Source: Aphrocallistes beatrix (lineage: Eukaryota; Porifera; Hexactinellida; Sceptrulophora; Aphrocallistidae). From it: a stretch of DNA of 64,000 nucleotides. Location of the stretch: the NCBI GenBank assembly GCA_963281255.1, contig OY725491.1, positions 1,550,001 through 1,614,000 of the forward strand, written 5' to 3'. This document shows positions 1-7,883 of this stretch, piece after piece. Within the stretch, counting starts at the first letter, position 1. Each line of letters opens with the position of its first letter. The notes beneath the pieces are model-generated. The model did not search any database and was not told the DNA's origin. It worked only from the letters and a program-made list of their open reading frames with translations. A program made the position numbers and the translations under genes.

Positions 1-492
1 ATCGGGGGTTAGTGCAGCCATCTTTTCATATTTATAAAAATCAATCTTTGGCCGAACAAGTCCAAGTTCTTCGTTGACCGGATCCCAAGTATCTTCTTGA
101 TAGAAATCGTCTCTCCTCCTTCTATCCTGACAATTATGCTCCTTGCTCCAAACTCGAATTTTGTCTTCATTCTTCTTGTCCTTCTTCACTTCTGTCACCT
201 CATAAGGCACATCCCAATTGTATTGTAGTGAAGGCACGAAAGGTTTGGCAATCTTGACATGCATAAACTTGTCTCCTTCTTGATGCAATTTCACGAAATA
301 TGCGACTTCCTCAACGACGTACTGACAGAATCGCAGGCCTTTAAACTCTTCGCGTTCAATGCCGGTCGCCGCAACAATCTTGCTATGCACGGAGTTGATC
401 ACTTTCTGGACAAAGGGGTCGAACGGTTCGTCTAACTGAGGTGGGGGAGGTGGCGGTGGCTTCTTCTCTTTCTTACGTCCAAAATATGACAT
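1..492 (-). CDS. cystatin/stefin-like protein, 5' part of gene
   Basis: An uninterrupted minus-strand frame of 164 codons starts at the ATG at 492 and runs off the window, so the 3' end is missing. The product begins MSYFGRKKEKK, then seven prolines (about residues 12-18), then a region resembling the stefin fold: a segment reading YVVEEVAYFVKLHQEGDKF followed by MHVKIAKPF, like the stefin strand pattern before the cysteine-protease binding loop and its V-H-L-x-V-F-K strand. The canonical QVVAG loop is replaced by VVEEVA, so protease inhibition is uncertain. The rest is rich in Lys, Asp, Glu and Arg, and at 164+ residues it already exceeds a typical ~100-residue stefin. No intron is visible. 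A TATA-like box lies about 50 bp upstream. The fold assignment is by eye and moderate; a cytosolic location is inferred from the absence of a signal peptide. Confidence 0.6.
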   Translation of the reverse strand, partial: MSYFGRKKEKKPPPPPPPQLDEPFDPFVQKVINSVHSKIVAATGIEREEFKGLRFCQYVVEEVAYFVKLHQEGDKFMHVKIAKPFVPSLQYNWDVPYEVTEVKKDKKNEDKIRVWSKEHNCQDRRRRDDFYQEDTWDPVNEELGLVRPKIDFYKYEKMAALTPD

Positions 493-540
493 GCTACAAA
501 TCCTTAGAGCTAGATACACAACACAAGTACGCATAGTCAG

Positions 541-547
541 TTATATA
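541..547 (-). promoter_or_regulatory. TATA box of the cystatin-like gene
   Basis: On the minus strand this reads TATATAA, 48 bp before the ATG at 492. That leaves room for a start site near 515 and a very short 5' leader. It is the only good TATA match close to this start codon. Confidence 0.45.
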
Positions 548-765
548 CTGGGACGTTTGGGACGGGTCGAGGCAATACGTATCCAGGTGGAAGAGATATC
601 GTAAACTGAAACTAGTGTTGATATTCCTTCCATGAAAAGACGTATTGCTCAGGTGTCCCTTAAACCTTCATCTTATTATAATCCTAAGTTATTTTCCACT
701 ATTATTTTATAAAATTGATTCAGTATAATAATACACTATTCCTATCAAGATGTATCTGCCTCTAT

Positions 766-1071
766 TTATTCAATACTGGCTCGAGTTTGAAAAGAATATT
801 GTCGATACACTTTAAGAAACGTTTGTATATTCAACTGAACTCTTAGCCTATTCTGCCAATTCACATCATTATCTGATGAAATAGATTGAATTACATCCTC
901 CGCAATTACAGTGGCATAGGATAATACATTAATGAACCATAGATGTGAACTAGTAATGTCTGTGATACAGACTTGAATGATTTCGTTATTTCGATAAAAA
1001 CTGGATACACTTTGGTCAAATAAGAATAAATAATTTTGGTCAAATAAAGTAATAAATTTCGGTAAGCTTTG
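766..1071 (-). CDS. possible terminal exon without a start codon, unknown protein
   Basis: A minus-strand frame stays open from a stop at 1072-1074 to TAA at 766-768, about 101 codons without any methionine. Its composition looks protein-like: it includes DVIQSISSDNDVNWQNRL and later TFLKVYRQYSFQTRASIE before the stop. A splice-acceptor-like run, TGTATCCAG, lies near 1000 in minus-strand sense, so a last exon of about 235 bp is conceivable. The family is not recognised and no upstream exon was found. A chance open frame in AT-rich DNA is the main alternative. Confidence 0.25.
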   Translation of the reverse strand, partial: QSLPKFITLFDQNYLFLFDQSVSSFYRNNEIIQVCITDITSSHLWFINVLSYATVIAEDVIQSISSDNDVNWQNRLRVQLNIQTFLKVYRQYSFQTRASIE

Positions 1072-1074
1072 TCA

Positions 1075-2298
1075 AATAAAATTATAAAAAATAGAAAATG
1101 GCGAATTGCAGAGAGGGATCACTGCTAAGTATCATGAATATAATTGTTGGTGAGCATACTGTTAATAGAAAACCTTTCCAGTTTAAGTTATGGAAAAGAC
1201 CTTCAGTAGGGATGCGAGTGGGCGGTATTTCATTATAATCATCCCACTATTTAAAAGATTATCAAAGCAGATAATTTGACCTATAATTGGCTACAAACAT
1301 TTAATTAACGTATTGAAGTCATATAATGTGATACTGATTGCAATACAGTCGAATCGTTTTGATGCAAAGAGGACAAAAAACGCTAGGAAAAATCAGATGT
1401 TGCCTATAAACTCAACTACACTCTGCTACAAAATTTGCAATCCTATTATGAAGCCAAATATAAGTCAAAATAGGAACCAATTCCGAGCTAAATTTTGCAC
1501 GAATTTCGCTTGCTCGGAATGGTTCTCTCCTTTTGTCAACGTTTATATGAAAAATATTGGGGTAGTACGAATACATTTTGGTAGAAGAGTGTGCTTATAT
1601 GGTGTACTTCTACTAACTTTATGAAGTCATAGAGACTACAAAAAACCATGACTAACAAAGAATAACATGAAGAATTACCAGTTTTGAGAAAGAACACAAT
1701 AATTATAGGTTCTATATATGGCAGTTCTCTGGTGATGTGCTATAGATTTTCAATTTTAATAGGTGGGTTCCCTGATAACGAGATCACTAATTGAGGGTGC
1801 AAAATAACCAGAAGAAAACGGGAAATGGAGCAAAAACGGTTTTGGCTGTAATAATAATATTTGAGGGAACTATACATTTATGCGAGTAGTGGAGCTGAAA
1901 AATGTCAATCTTACTTTAGAATAGTGAAGTCCTCCCTTATGGATAGTCAGGATATTATACAGTCATCCAGAGATACGCTCCTAATCTCAAACCCCAAAAT
2001 TTTCATATGCCTAAATCGATAAATAACATCATAATAGAGGGTAAATTGGGTACTATTCTGGTCTTCACGCTACTAAACACTTTGAGGCTTAAAATCATAT
2101 GCCTAAAGGAGCGTCTCGCGCTCCTACATAATCCCTTATGGATAGATAGTACTAAGATCGACTGATGACATCTCTCTCAGCGGAGTTACGTTTTAGATTT
2201 AGGACCAATTTTCTACGTACATCTGTGGCGGATAATAAATCAAACCTTTATGGATAGGAAAACAAATATATTTCTATTTTCTAACGTCTGAGTACAAA
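1075..2298. other. intergenic DNA, no gene seen
   Basis: AT-rich spacer between the possible exon and DJ-1. A 103-codon plus-strand frame at 1313-1624 has no recognisable protein character. The 12-mer CTTATGGATAG or a close variant recurs near 1936, 2134 and 2246, close to the 3' side of DJ-1; its meaning is unknown. Confidence 0.5.
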
Positions 2299-2856
2299 TC
2301 AGACCAGCATTGATTTTCCGATTTTCTCGGCTAACTCCTGACTGAACAATACCTGCACAAGCCGCAGTGAGAACTCAATAGCAGTAGCAGGTCCTTGCGA
2401 GGTCACACAGTTCCCATCCACCACAACTCTCTCCTCGACAGGCGCCAGCTGAGACTCTGGGATCTTGTCCCTGAACGACGGGTAGCAGGTAGCTCTTCTC
2501 CCCTCCAAGAGTAAATGTGGTTGTAGAACAATAGCCGGGCTAGCACAAATGGCAGCGTACAGTTTTCCAGCAGTCTTCTGCTTCTTCAGCAACTCCACTA
2601 ACACAGGGTCTCCTGCTAGATTCGTGGCTCCAGGCATCCCGCCGGGTAGAGCTATCAGGTCCCACTCCCGATCTTTACACTCACTAATAAGCACATCGCA
2701 AACGATCTTAGTCCCCCTTGCAGCGTTTGTCATGAGGGAGCCGGATACACTGGCCACTGTAACCTTAGCCTCAGCTCTACGCAGTACGTCTATCAGTGTG
2801 ACGGTCTCTATGTCTTCAGAGCCATCTGCCACTGGGACTAAAACCTCTCGAGACAT
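2299..2856 (-). CDS. DJ-1/PARK7-family protein (DJ-1/PfpI superfamily)
   Basis: A complete intronless 185-codon gene starting MSREVLVPVADGSEDIETV. Length and order match animal DJ-1 (about 189 aa): N-terminal Rossmann-like strand, the conserved Glu (E17, equivalent to human E18) in GSEDIETV, the LPGGMPGATNL loop (about 70-80), and the nucleophile elbow AAICASPA with Cys104 equivalent to human Cys106. The helper His126 of vertebrates lies in a segment that here reads ATCYPSF, as in many microbial relatives. It ends SQGPATAIEFSLRLV plus a C-terminal helix. Members are small cytosolic/mitochondrial homodimers that sense oxidation through the reactive Cys and have reported glyoxalase or deglycase activity; the physiological reaction is debated. 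It is in the same orientation as the cystatin-like gene but 1.8 kb away, so no functional link is implied. Confidence 0.93.
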   Translation of the reverse strand: MSREVLVPVADGSEDIETVTLIDVLRRAEAKVTVASVSGSLMTNAARGTKIVCDVLISECKDREWDLIALPGGMPGATNLAGDPVLVELLKKQKTAGKLYAAICASPAIVLQPHLLLEGRRATCYPSFRDKIPESQLAPVEERVVVDGNCVTSQGPATAIEFSLRLVQVLFSQELAEKIGKSMLV

Positions 2857-3093
2857 AATTTCTTGCTAAATCATTTTTGAAATCGTGTAATTTTTCTATA
2901 GAAAGGGAAGCTTTCTAGGTATTATTTATTGGTGGTTTGGTAGTATATACGTGGGAATAAAATACTTTTTTAGTTCAAGATCGTTGTCAAGCTAACTTAC
3001 CAGGCCTGTTATTAGCCTGGCACTTACCAGAAAACTGGAAATTGGATAAATACCAGGACATTTCATTAAAAAAACCTAGACATACATCCAGGG

Positions 3094-3243
3094 CAGTGTT
3101 CCCCACCGAGCATGTTAAGCGCGCTATTTAACACGCTTAGCTTGTCGAATAACGTGATTTTGTTGTCAAATAATGCAATTTACCCGATTAAACCGCACAA
3201 AAATTGCAAAATTATTCTAATAATATCCCTGAGGGAAACACTG
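3094..3243. mobile_element. hAT-type MITE (150 bp)
   Basis: Terminal inverted repeats begin CAGTGTTCCC and end GGGAAACACTG, with one mismatch. The element is flanked by an exact 8-bp direct repeat ATCCAGGG (3086-3093 and 3244-3251), the hallmark of hAT transposition. There is no coding capacity. Confidence 0.85.
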
Positions 3244-3251
3244 ATCCAGGG

Positions 3252-4734
3252 TCAACATGCCATCTGGACCTGGGTCACCCTAGTAATGGTAGCCATAGCT
3301 AATAAGCAGGCCCGGGGCTTGTAAAAGTAGGGAAACTTTACCTGGTCCGTACCGGACAGGTGGATACACCCTACAAAGCTGCAACTGATGCGCTGTACAA
3401 CAGGACAGGATTTGACATTCGAAATCTTACGAGGCGAGTTTAATCACTAATAACTAAAATTTCATGCAAACTTTTAAAATTTCTCAAATTTTCAAGTGTT
3501 ACAAAAGAATTATTTAAGAGATATAATTTACTAAAAATTTGGAATTCATATTCGAGATCCAAGAGATGAGCGGTCCAATCGGAATCACAACGGATCTGTT
3601 TCAGACACACAATTCCCTGAAGTGTATTGTACTGAAGGAAAATTCTCAAATACAATCAGAAGGGGTGTGAAGAGTCGAATTTGGCTTACAGGAGCTGCTG
3701 CATCAAATGAAAAGAAAAGAATTGACATTTGTGAGAATAACAAGAAAGAATACATTTTATAAACGCCAATCTCAATTTTCAATCAATCATAGGTGGTTAT
3801 TCACTCTTCAAGCGATGTTGTGTTGTCTGATCCTGTTACAATATTCCATCAATTTCCTGTACCAATTATTCAGAGAAATAAGATAGTGTGAAGAAGGAAC
3901 CTTTGGTGAATCCTTGGCACATTTCTGTGGATAAAACTAACTTTTTAATGACTAATAAAGAGACTAATTTCGTGTTTATCTTTACTTACCATAAATAAAT
4001 GATGCTTAATTTCGGTCCTGAAAGAGATGGTAGCGAAGCTGTTTCTGGATAGTTCATGGTCCTTATGATATATTTATCATCACCTCTTCAATTCCATACA
4101 TTCAGCTAATCTCTAAGATGTCAATATTTCTAAAATTTCTTCCATTTGACTTGCCAGTTCCTCAATCCATTCAGAGAAAAATATCTTAAGTTTTCATGCA
4201 TAGAAGATCTATATCTTAGAGAATCAGTGCAATGGGGAGTTGACTTTTCTGATTGGTTTTCACATCTTATATTCGGGAAAGTTTGCTTCTAAACCTAGCT
4301 ACTAAGATGCTCTTCGGCACTGAATAAACACTAGGCACCTACTAACCGGTTGAGGACTAGGGATCATATCATTCAGCGTTATGGTATTTGTATTATCGTA
4401 TTTGTATGAGGGGTCAGAGTATACTGTAAGCAGTTGATCGGTAATTCCTATACTTTTACAGAATATAATTTCAGAAAATTAATCTTGAATTATTGTTAGT
4501 GTGAAATTATTAACTACCATTAATCACCATCTAGTACAATAATTATGGTAAATAACCAATGTTAGGTTGCACAGGATTATATTTACACGGAAATAAAGAA
4601 TTGAGTTGAAATTCAAGTTGAGTAATTTTGATTCGTTAATAACAAATTAAAATAAAATACTATTGCGTTTCTCTAATACTTTAACTGCAATATTTTAAGA
4701 ATGTATCTAAATATATTAACCTTAAAAGCATTTC
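3252..4734. other. intergenic DNA, nothing recognised
   Basis: AT-rich DNA with short chance frames only. Minus-strand frames at 3440-3655 and 3585-3782 are short, overlap each other, use non-ATG starts, and show no known domain. Confidence 0.5.
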
Positions 4735-4781
4735 GGGCCAGTCAGGACATATATTTTGTATTACTTTAAGTTTGGCACCTA

Positions 4782-4824
4782 TCTTAGGAATTTATCGCAT
4801 CGGAGATGTGATAAATTCCTAAGA
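4782..4824. other. near-perfect hairpin, 20-bp arms
   Basis: Arm 4782-4801 (TCTTAGGAATTTATCGCATC) pairs with 4805-4824 with one mismatch around a 3-base loop. It is preserved unchanged in the second copy at 10366-10408. It could be a small foldback element or an RNA hairpin; the loop is short for an animal microRNA precursor. Confidence 0.7.
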
Positions 4825-5107
4825 TCGGCTTGCTGTGGAATAAAAGGGATTTTGAAGCAGCCACGCATTGCGTCAATCTTACTAATAAAATTAAGAAAGA
4901 CGTGTTGGGGTAGAGACGAATTCGTTAATTAAATAAAGAATGCAATTATTATTTGATGCGTAGCATTAATGGTAGAAATCAAACTAATAAGAGTATATTA
5001 TTTTAGATTAATTGTATCGAGTGTCATAGATAAGAAAACTAGAATATCTGCTTTCCTCTTTAATATTATTGCTAATGCAACAGATTGATATTGTCTAAGG
5101 TTACCAA

Positions 5108-5122
5108 TATAAAACTATAAAA
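5108..5122 (+). promoter_or_regulatory. TATA box of channel gene A (inferred)
   Basis: Two overlapping TATAAAA motifs at 5108-5114 and 5116-5122 precede the inferred first exon by about 30 bp. One of them is kept in the duplicate at 10687-10693. Confidence 0.5.
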
Positions 5123-5139
5123 GTACTGACTTGTTTAAA

Positions 5140-5220
5140 CAGTAAAATTCATTTGATACATATACTTCTGCTAGTGAACACTCATATTCTACGTTCAGAA
5201 CAGAGATTCGAGTTCAACAG
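5140..5220 (+). other. inferred 5'-UTR exon of channel gene A with splice donor
   Basis: Downstream of the TATA region the sequence ends in TTCAACAG followed at 5221 by GTAAATAATT, a strong donor. The same layout is found at 10799/10800 upstream of gene B and at 26325/26326 upstream of gene E. The matching acceptor for A is probably TTTTAG at 7867-7872, 11 bp before the ATG. The start of the exon is estimated from the TATA position. Confidence 0.45.
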
Positions 5221-5637
5221 GTAAATAATTTAATCATTTAATTTAGCATAATAGCTCTTTGCTAGTAATACTTAGACTCTTAGACAGCGGTGTTTTGCCA
5301 AAAATAGAAGTGGGGAGGGCGCTTCCTTCCCGTAAAAAAGTTATATGTTTTTTCGTGAAACTTTATCCCCTGATGGTATAGAAATGGTGATAATAAGAAA
5401 GAGAAAAAGAATATGGTTAGTTTAAAATGGCAACAATTGATTTGAATTTGTTATGCTACGTAATACATTCTAAGGCTAAAATTAAAATGGTAGTCAGCAT
5501 GAGGTAAGGAGCGTCCCCCCAAAACACCTACTCTTAGAGCATTAAGCACTCCACCCTAGCATCTAGTCCTTCACAAAACTAAAAAAGAAAGAAACATATT
5601 TTAATGCTTTGGTAATACTGTGAGTACGGTGGGACTC

Positions 5638-5713
5638 TATAAATGGAGGAACTCAAGTCAGATCAGTTCAAGTAAACGCAATCTGATTCATTTATTCGAA
5701 ATCGAGACATCAG
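5638..5713 (+). promoter_or_regulatory. possible second TATA and donor-ended exon
   Basis: TATAAAT at 5638-5644 is followed by CATCAG|GTAGAG with the junction at 5713/5714. The architecture resembles the other promoter exons of this locus but has no second copy to support it. Confidence 0.25.
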
Positions 5714-5929
5714 GTAGAGAGCAAATGGTGTATAAATTATTGCTGAATTAATTTTTTCCTTTTCAATCTTTTGGAATGAATATTTAAAATGAGAGGTCAA
5801 CTTTAATAAACTTTAACCTCGATAGGTTGGGAAGTTGGACCGGCGAACATTATGATGCCCCCTTCTCCCCACTTCCCAATTATAATTTCAATAGCAATTT
5901 TCCATCAATCGATAGGTTAATTGTAGAAC

Positions 5930-6065
5930 CCATAGACTCTTTTAAGTAAGGACTGTAGGCGTTCAATCTCGGGTCCTGGAACTTGGGTTCATTGTGTATT
6001 ATTGATAGTTAGACATGGGAAATGTATTATTGTTAAATAGGAAGTCCTAATTTTAGAGCCCATTG
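5930..6065. repeat. repeat copy, inverted relative to 15775-15912
   Basis: This stretch, including GACTCTTTTAAGTAAGGACT at its start, is an inverted match to 15775-15912 just upstream of gene B. Both sit in the 5' region of a channel gene. Confidence 0.7.
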
Positions 6066-6129
6066 TTGGCATTATTAATGTATGATTTTCATAGATAGAA
6101 AAAGTTTGAACATAATGTGTTAATTTCCA

Positions 6130-6300
6130 GTCATAAATAATTTGAGCACAATGTTAATTTCCCGTCATAAATGATTTGAGCATATTTTGAGCATATTTTG
6201 AGCATATTTTGAGCATAATTTGAGCATATTTTGAGCATAATTTGAGCATAGTTTGAGCATCATATTTTGTAGTTTAAGTTGACAAGATGTTGATAAAATT
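6130..6300. repeat. tandem TTGAGCATATT repeats
   Basis: About ten degenerate copies of an 11-12 bp unit such as TTGAGCATATT or TTGAGCATAAT. A shorter version with the same right flank recurs at 20612-20660, at the breakpoint of the truncated channel copy. Confidence 0.85.
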
Positions 6301-6340
6301 GATAAAGCAGATTTATTGAGGATAAATAAAAACGTATTTA

Positions 6341-6532
6341 TAGTCAACTCCGCTTAATCGAGACACCGGTCGGCGGTCGATCGGGAAAACTGCTTAATTG
6401 GGACAAGTCTCAAGAAACGCAATGGTTTCCATACATAGAAGCTAATACTAAATTTAATCGGTTATTTGGGAAATCCGCTTAATCGGGACAAAATATTCGG
6501 GACCAAAGTGTCCCGATTAAGCGGAGTCGCCA
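6341..6532. mobile_element. pogo/Tigger-like MITE
   Basis: The ends are inverted copies of GTCAACTCCGCTTAATCG, flanked on the left by TA. Internal text repeats the CTTAATCGGGACA theme. Related copies are at 45441-45613 and, truncated, at 20728-20787. No coding sequence. Confidence 0.75.
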
Positions 6533-6540
6533 GGTACTTG

Positions 6541-7502
6541 GGGCATTCACTAAGTACTGATCCCAAATCTGTATCTCAAATGATAGTGAAAATAGGATAT
6601 TTTCGATTTGTCAATTGTATTCCTTAGGGCATCAGCTTCCAAATTGTATATTAGTTTATTTTAAAAGGACAATTCTTGACGTTCCTACATTGGATTTTTG
6701 TAAATCGGTTTAAGATAGTCGCTTTGAACGTGATTTTTGGGGTTCCCTTTGATATATTTCAGTTCTGAGCAAATTTAGATTAAAACTGATTCCGTCATCG
6801 AATTCTACGCATAAACTAACATATAAATTGAATTATGTGAAATATTATAGTTTTAGGCTGAGGGAATAATGTGTTTTGAAGTGGTTTACTACCATTTTTG
6901 TCCCACTTTTTAAGTGGCGAAAATTGATCAAAAATCCACTAAAAGTGGCATGATACTTTTTGATTACGAGCAATACTATTGAACACCTCCCGTTTACTTT
7001 TTCACATTGGTTCTTACTAATTTGGTTCTTAATTACTTTTTAAGGACCTTATTCTACGATTTTCACAACTTTTATTCTCCAAATTTAGTTTTAAGCCATT
7101 TTCAAAGGGAAGATTCCAAATTTTCGCACTACCCGACACTACCCTAAACCGATGAACAAAAATCTAATGTAGGAACCACAATAATTGTCCCTTTATAATA
7201 AACCAATATACAAATTGGAAGCTGATCCCCTAAGGCAGCGCTGTCCAACAGGCGGCCCGCGGGCCGCATGCGGCCTTGCTTTGTGCGGCCCGCGTTGCGT
7301 CCAAAATGCCTCTACCCATACCCATCCCGAGTGCACGCCCCTGTATTGCGGCCCGCCACTAAATGGTATGAAGCAGTTGCCGCCCGAAGTAAATATAGTT
7401 GGACAGCCCTGCCCTAAGGAATACAATAGACAAATTGAAAATATCCTATTTTCACAATCATTTGAGAGATACAAATATGGGATCAGTACTTTTTGAATGC
7501 CC
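6541..7502. mobile_element. long-TIR element, GGGCATTC family, with nested insertion
   Basis: The ends are inverted copies beginning GGGCATTC, with roughly 180 bp of inverted similarity (AAATGATAGTGAAAATAGGA on the left and its complement on the right). The same family occurs in the opposite orientation at 34162-34919, and a diverged copy lies at about 14040-15120. No transposase is visible. A hAT MITE is nested at 7236-7411. Confidence 0.8.
7236..7411. mobile_element. GC-rich hAT MITE nested in the preceding element
   Basis: The ends are CAGCGCTGTCCAAC and GTTGGACAGCCCTG, with an 8-bp duplication CCCTAAGG at 7228-7235 and 7412-7419. The inside holds a GGCCCGCGGGCC palindrome. The open frames on both strands here are products of this GC-rich insert. 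Confidence 0.9.
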
Positions 7503-7719
7503 TAATACATATGTTTTGAATAAACCGAGTCTCGAAAGGTGTGCATTAATACAAATAATTACACTACTCATTATGGTTATTAGCATACAAAGTGACAAGC
7601 AATATTAGAGAGTAGAAGTAAACGAATAATTTAGTAGTCTTCAAATATGAAACGAAATTTCCATGCTAAAAATCTTCCCCCAACTACTACTAGGGTTTGT
7701 TTGTATCCTATATTACAAT

Positions 7720-7776
7720 GGGCATGTCTAATTTCCGGGACGGGACGAGATCCCGTCCCGGAAATTAGGCATGCCC
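7720..7776. mobile_element. 57-bp palindromic MITE with target duplication
   Basis: A nearly complete inverted repeat: GGGCATG at the left, CATGCCC at the right, with 26-bp arms around CGAGA. It is flanked by direct repeats TATTACAAT at 7711-7719 and 7777-7785. A relative with the same ends is at 50394-50490. Confidence 0.85.
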
Positions 7777-7865
7777 TATTACAATACCCATATTTGGAAT
7801 ACTTTTCACTGAAAATATATATTTCTCTTCAATATGGAATAATTTTAAAATACCTCATTCGTTAG

Positions 7866-7872
7866 ATTTTAG
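7866..7872 (+). promoter_or_regulatory. probable splice acceptor of gene A 5'-UTR intron
   Basis: ATTTTAG ends 11 bp before the ATG. The block from about 7820 to the ATG is nearly identical to 15925-15988 before gene B. Inferred partner of the donor at 5220/5221. Confidence 0.4.
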
Positions 7873-7883
7873 AGCTATTCTCA

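Larger units (their letters stand above)
4735..5275. repeat. promoter-region duplicate shared with 10318-10850
   Basis: About 540 bp nearly identical, in the same orientation, to DNA at about 10318-10850. Each copy lies upstream of one intact channel gene (A and B). It holds the 20-bp-arm hairpin, a TATA region and a likely 5'-UTR exon, so the duplication carried a regulatory module. Differences are point changes and small indels. Confidence 0.85.

Noticed and set aside
1313..1624. 103-codon ORF
   Set aside because: No domain, no conserved neighbour, and composition as expected by chance.
2549..2869. Plus-strand ORF opposite DJ-1
   Set aside because: Shadow of the DJ-1 gene; no independent support.
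3440..3655. 71-codon minus-strand frame with DSDWTAHLLDLEYEFQIF
   Set aside because: First codon is TTG just after an in-frame stop, length is within chance, and a faint resemblance to the frame at 766-1071 could not be supported.
7185..7496. Plus- and minus-strand ORFs of about 100 codons
   Set aside because: They span the GC-rich hAT MITE and its host repeat; high GC lengthens chance frames.
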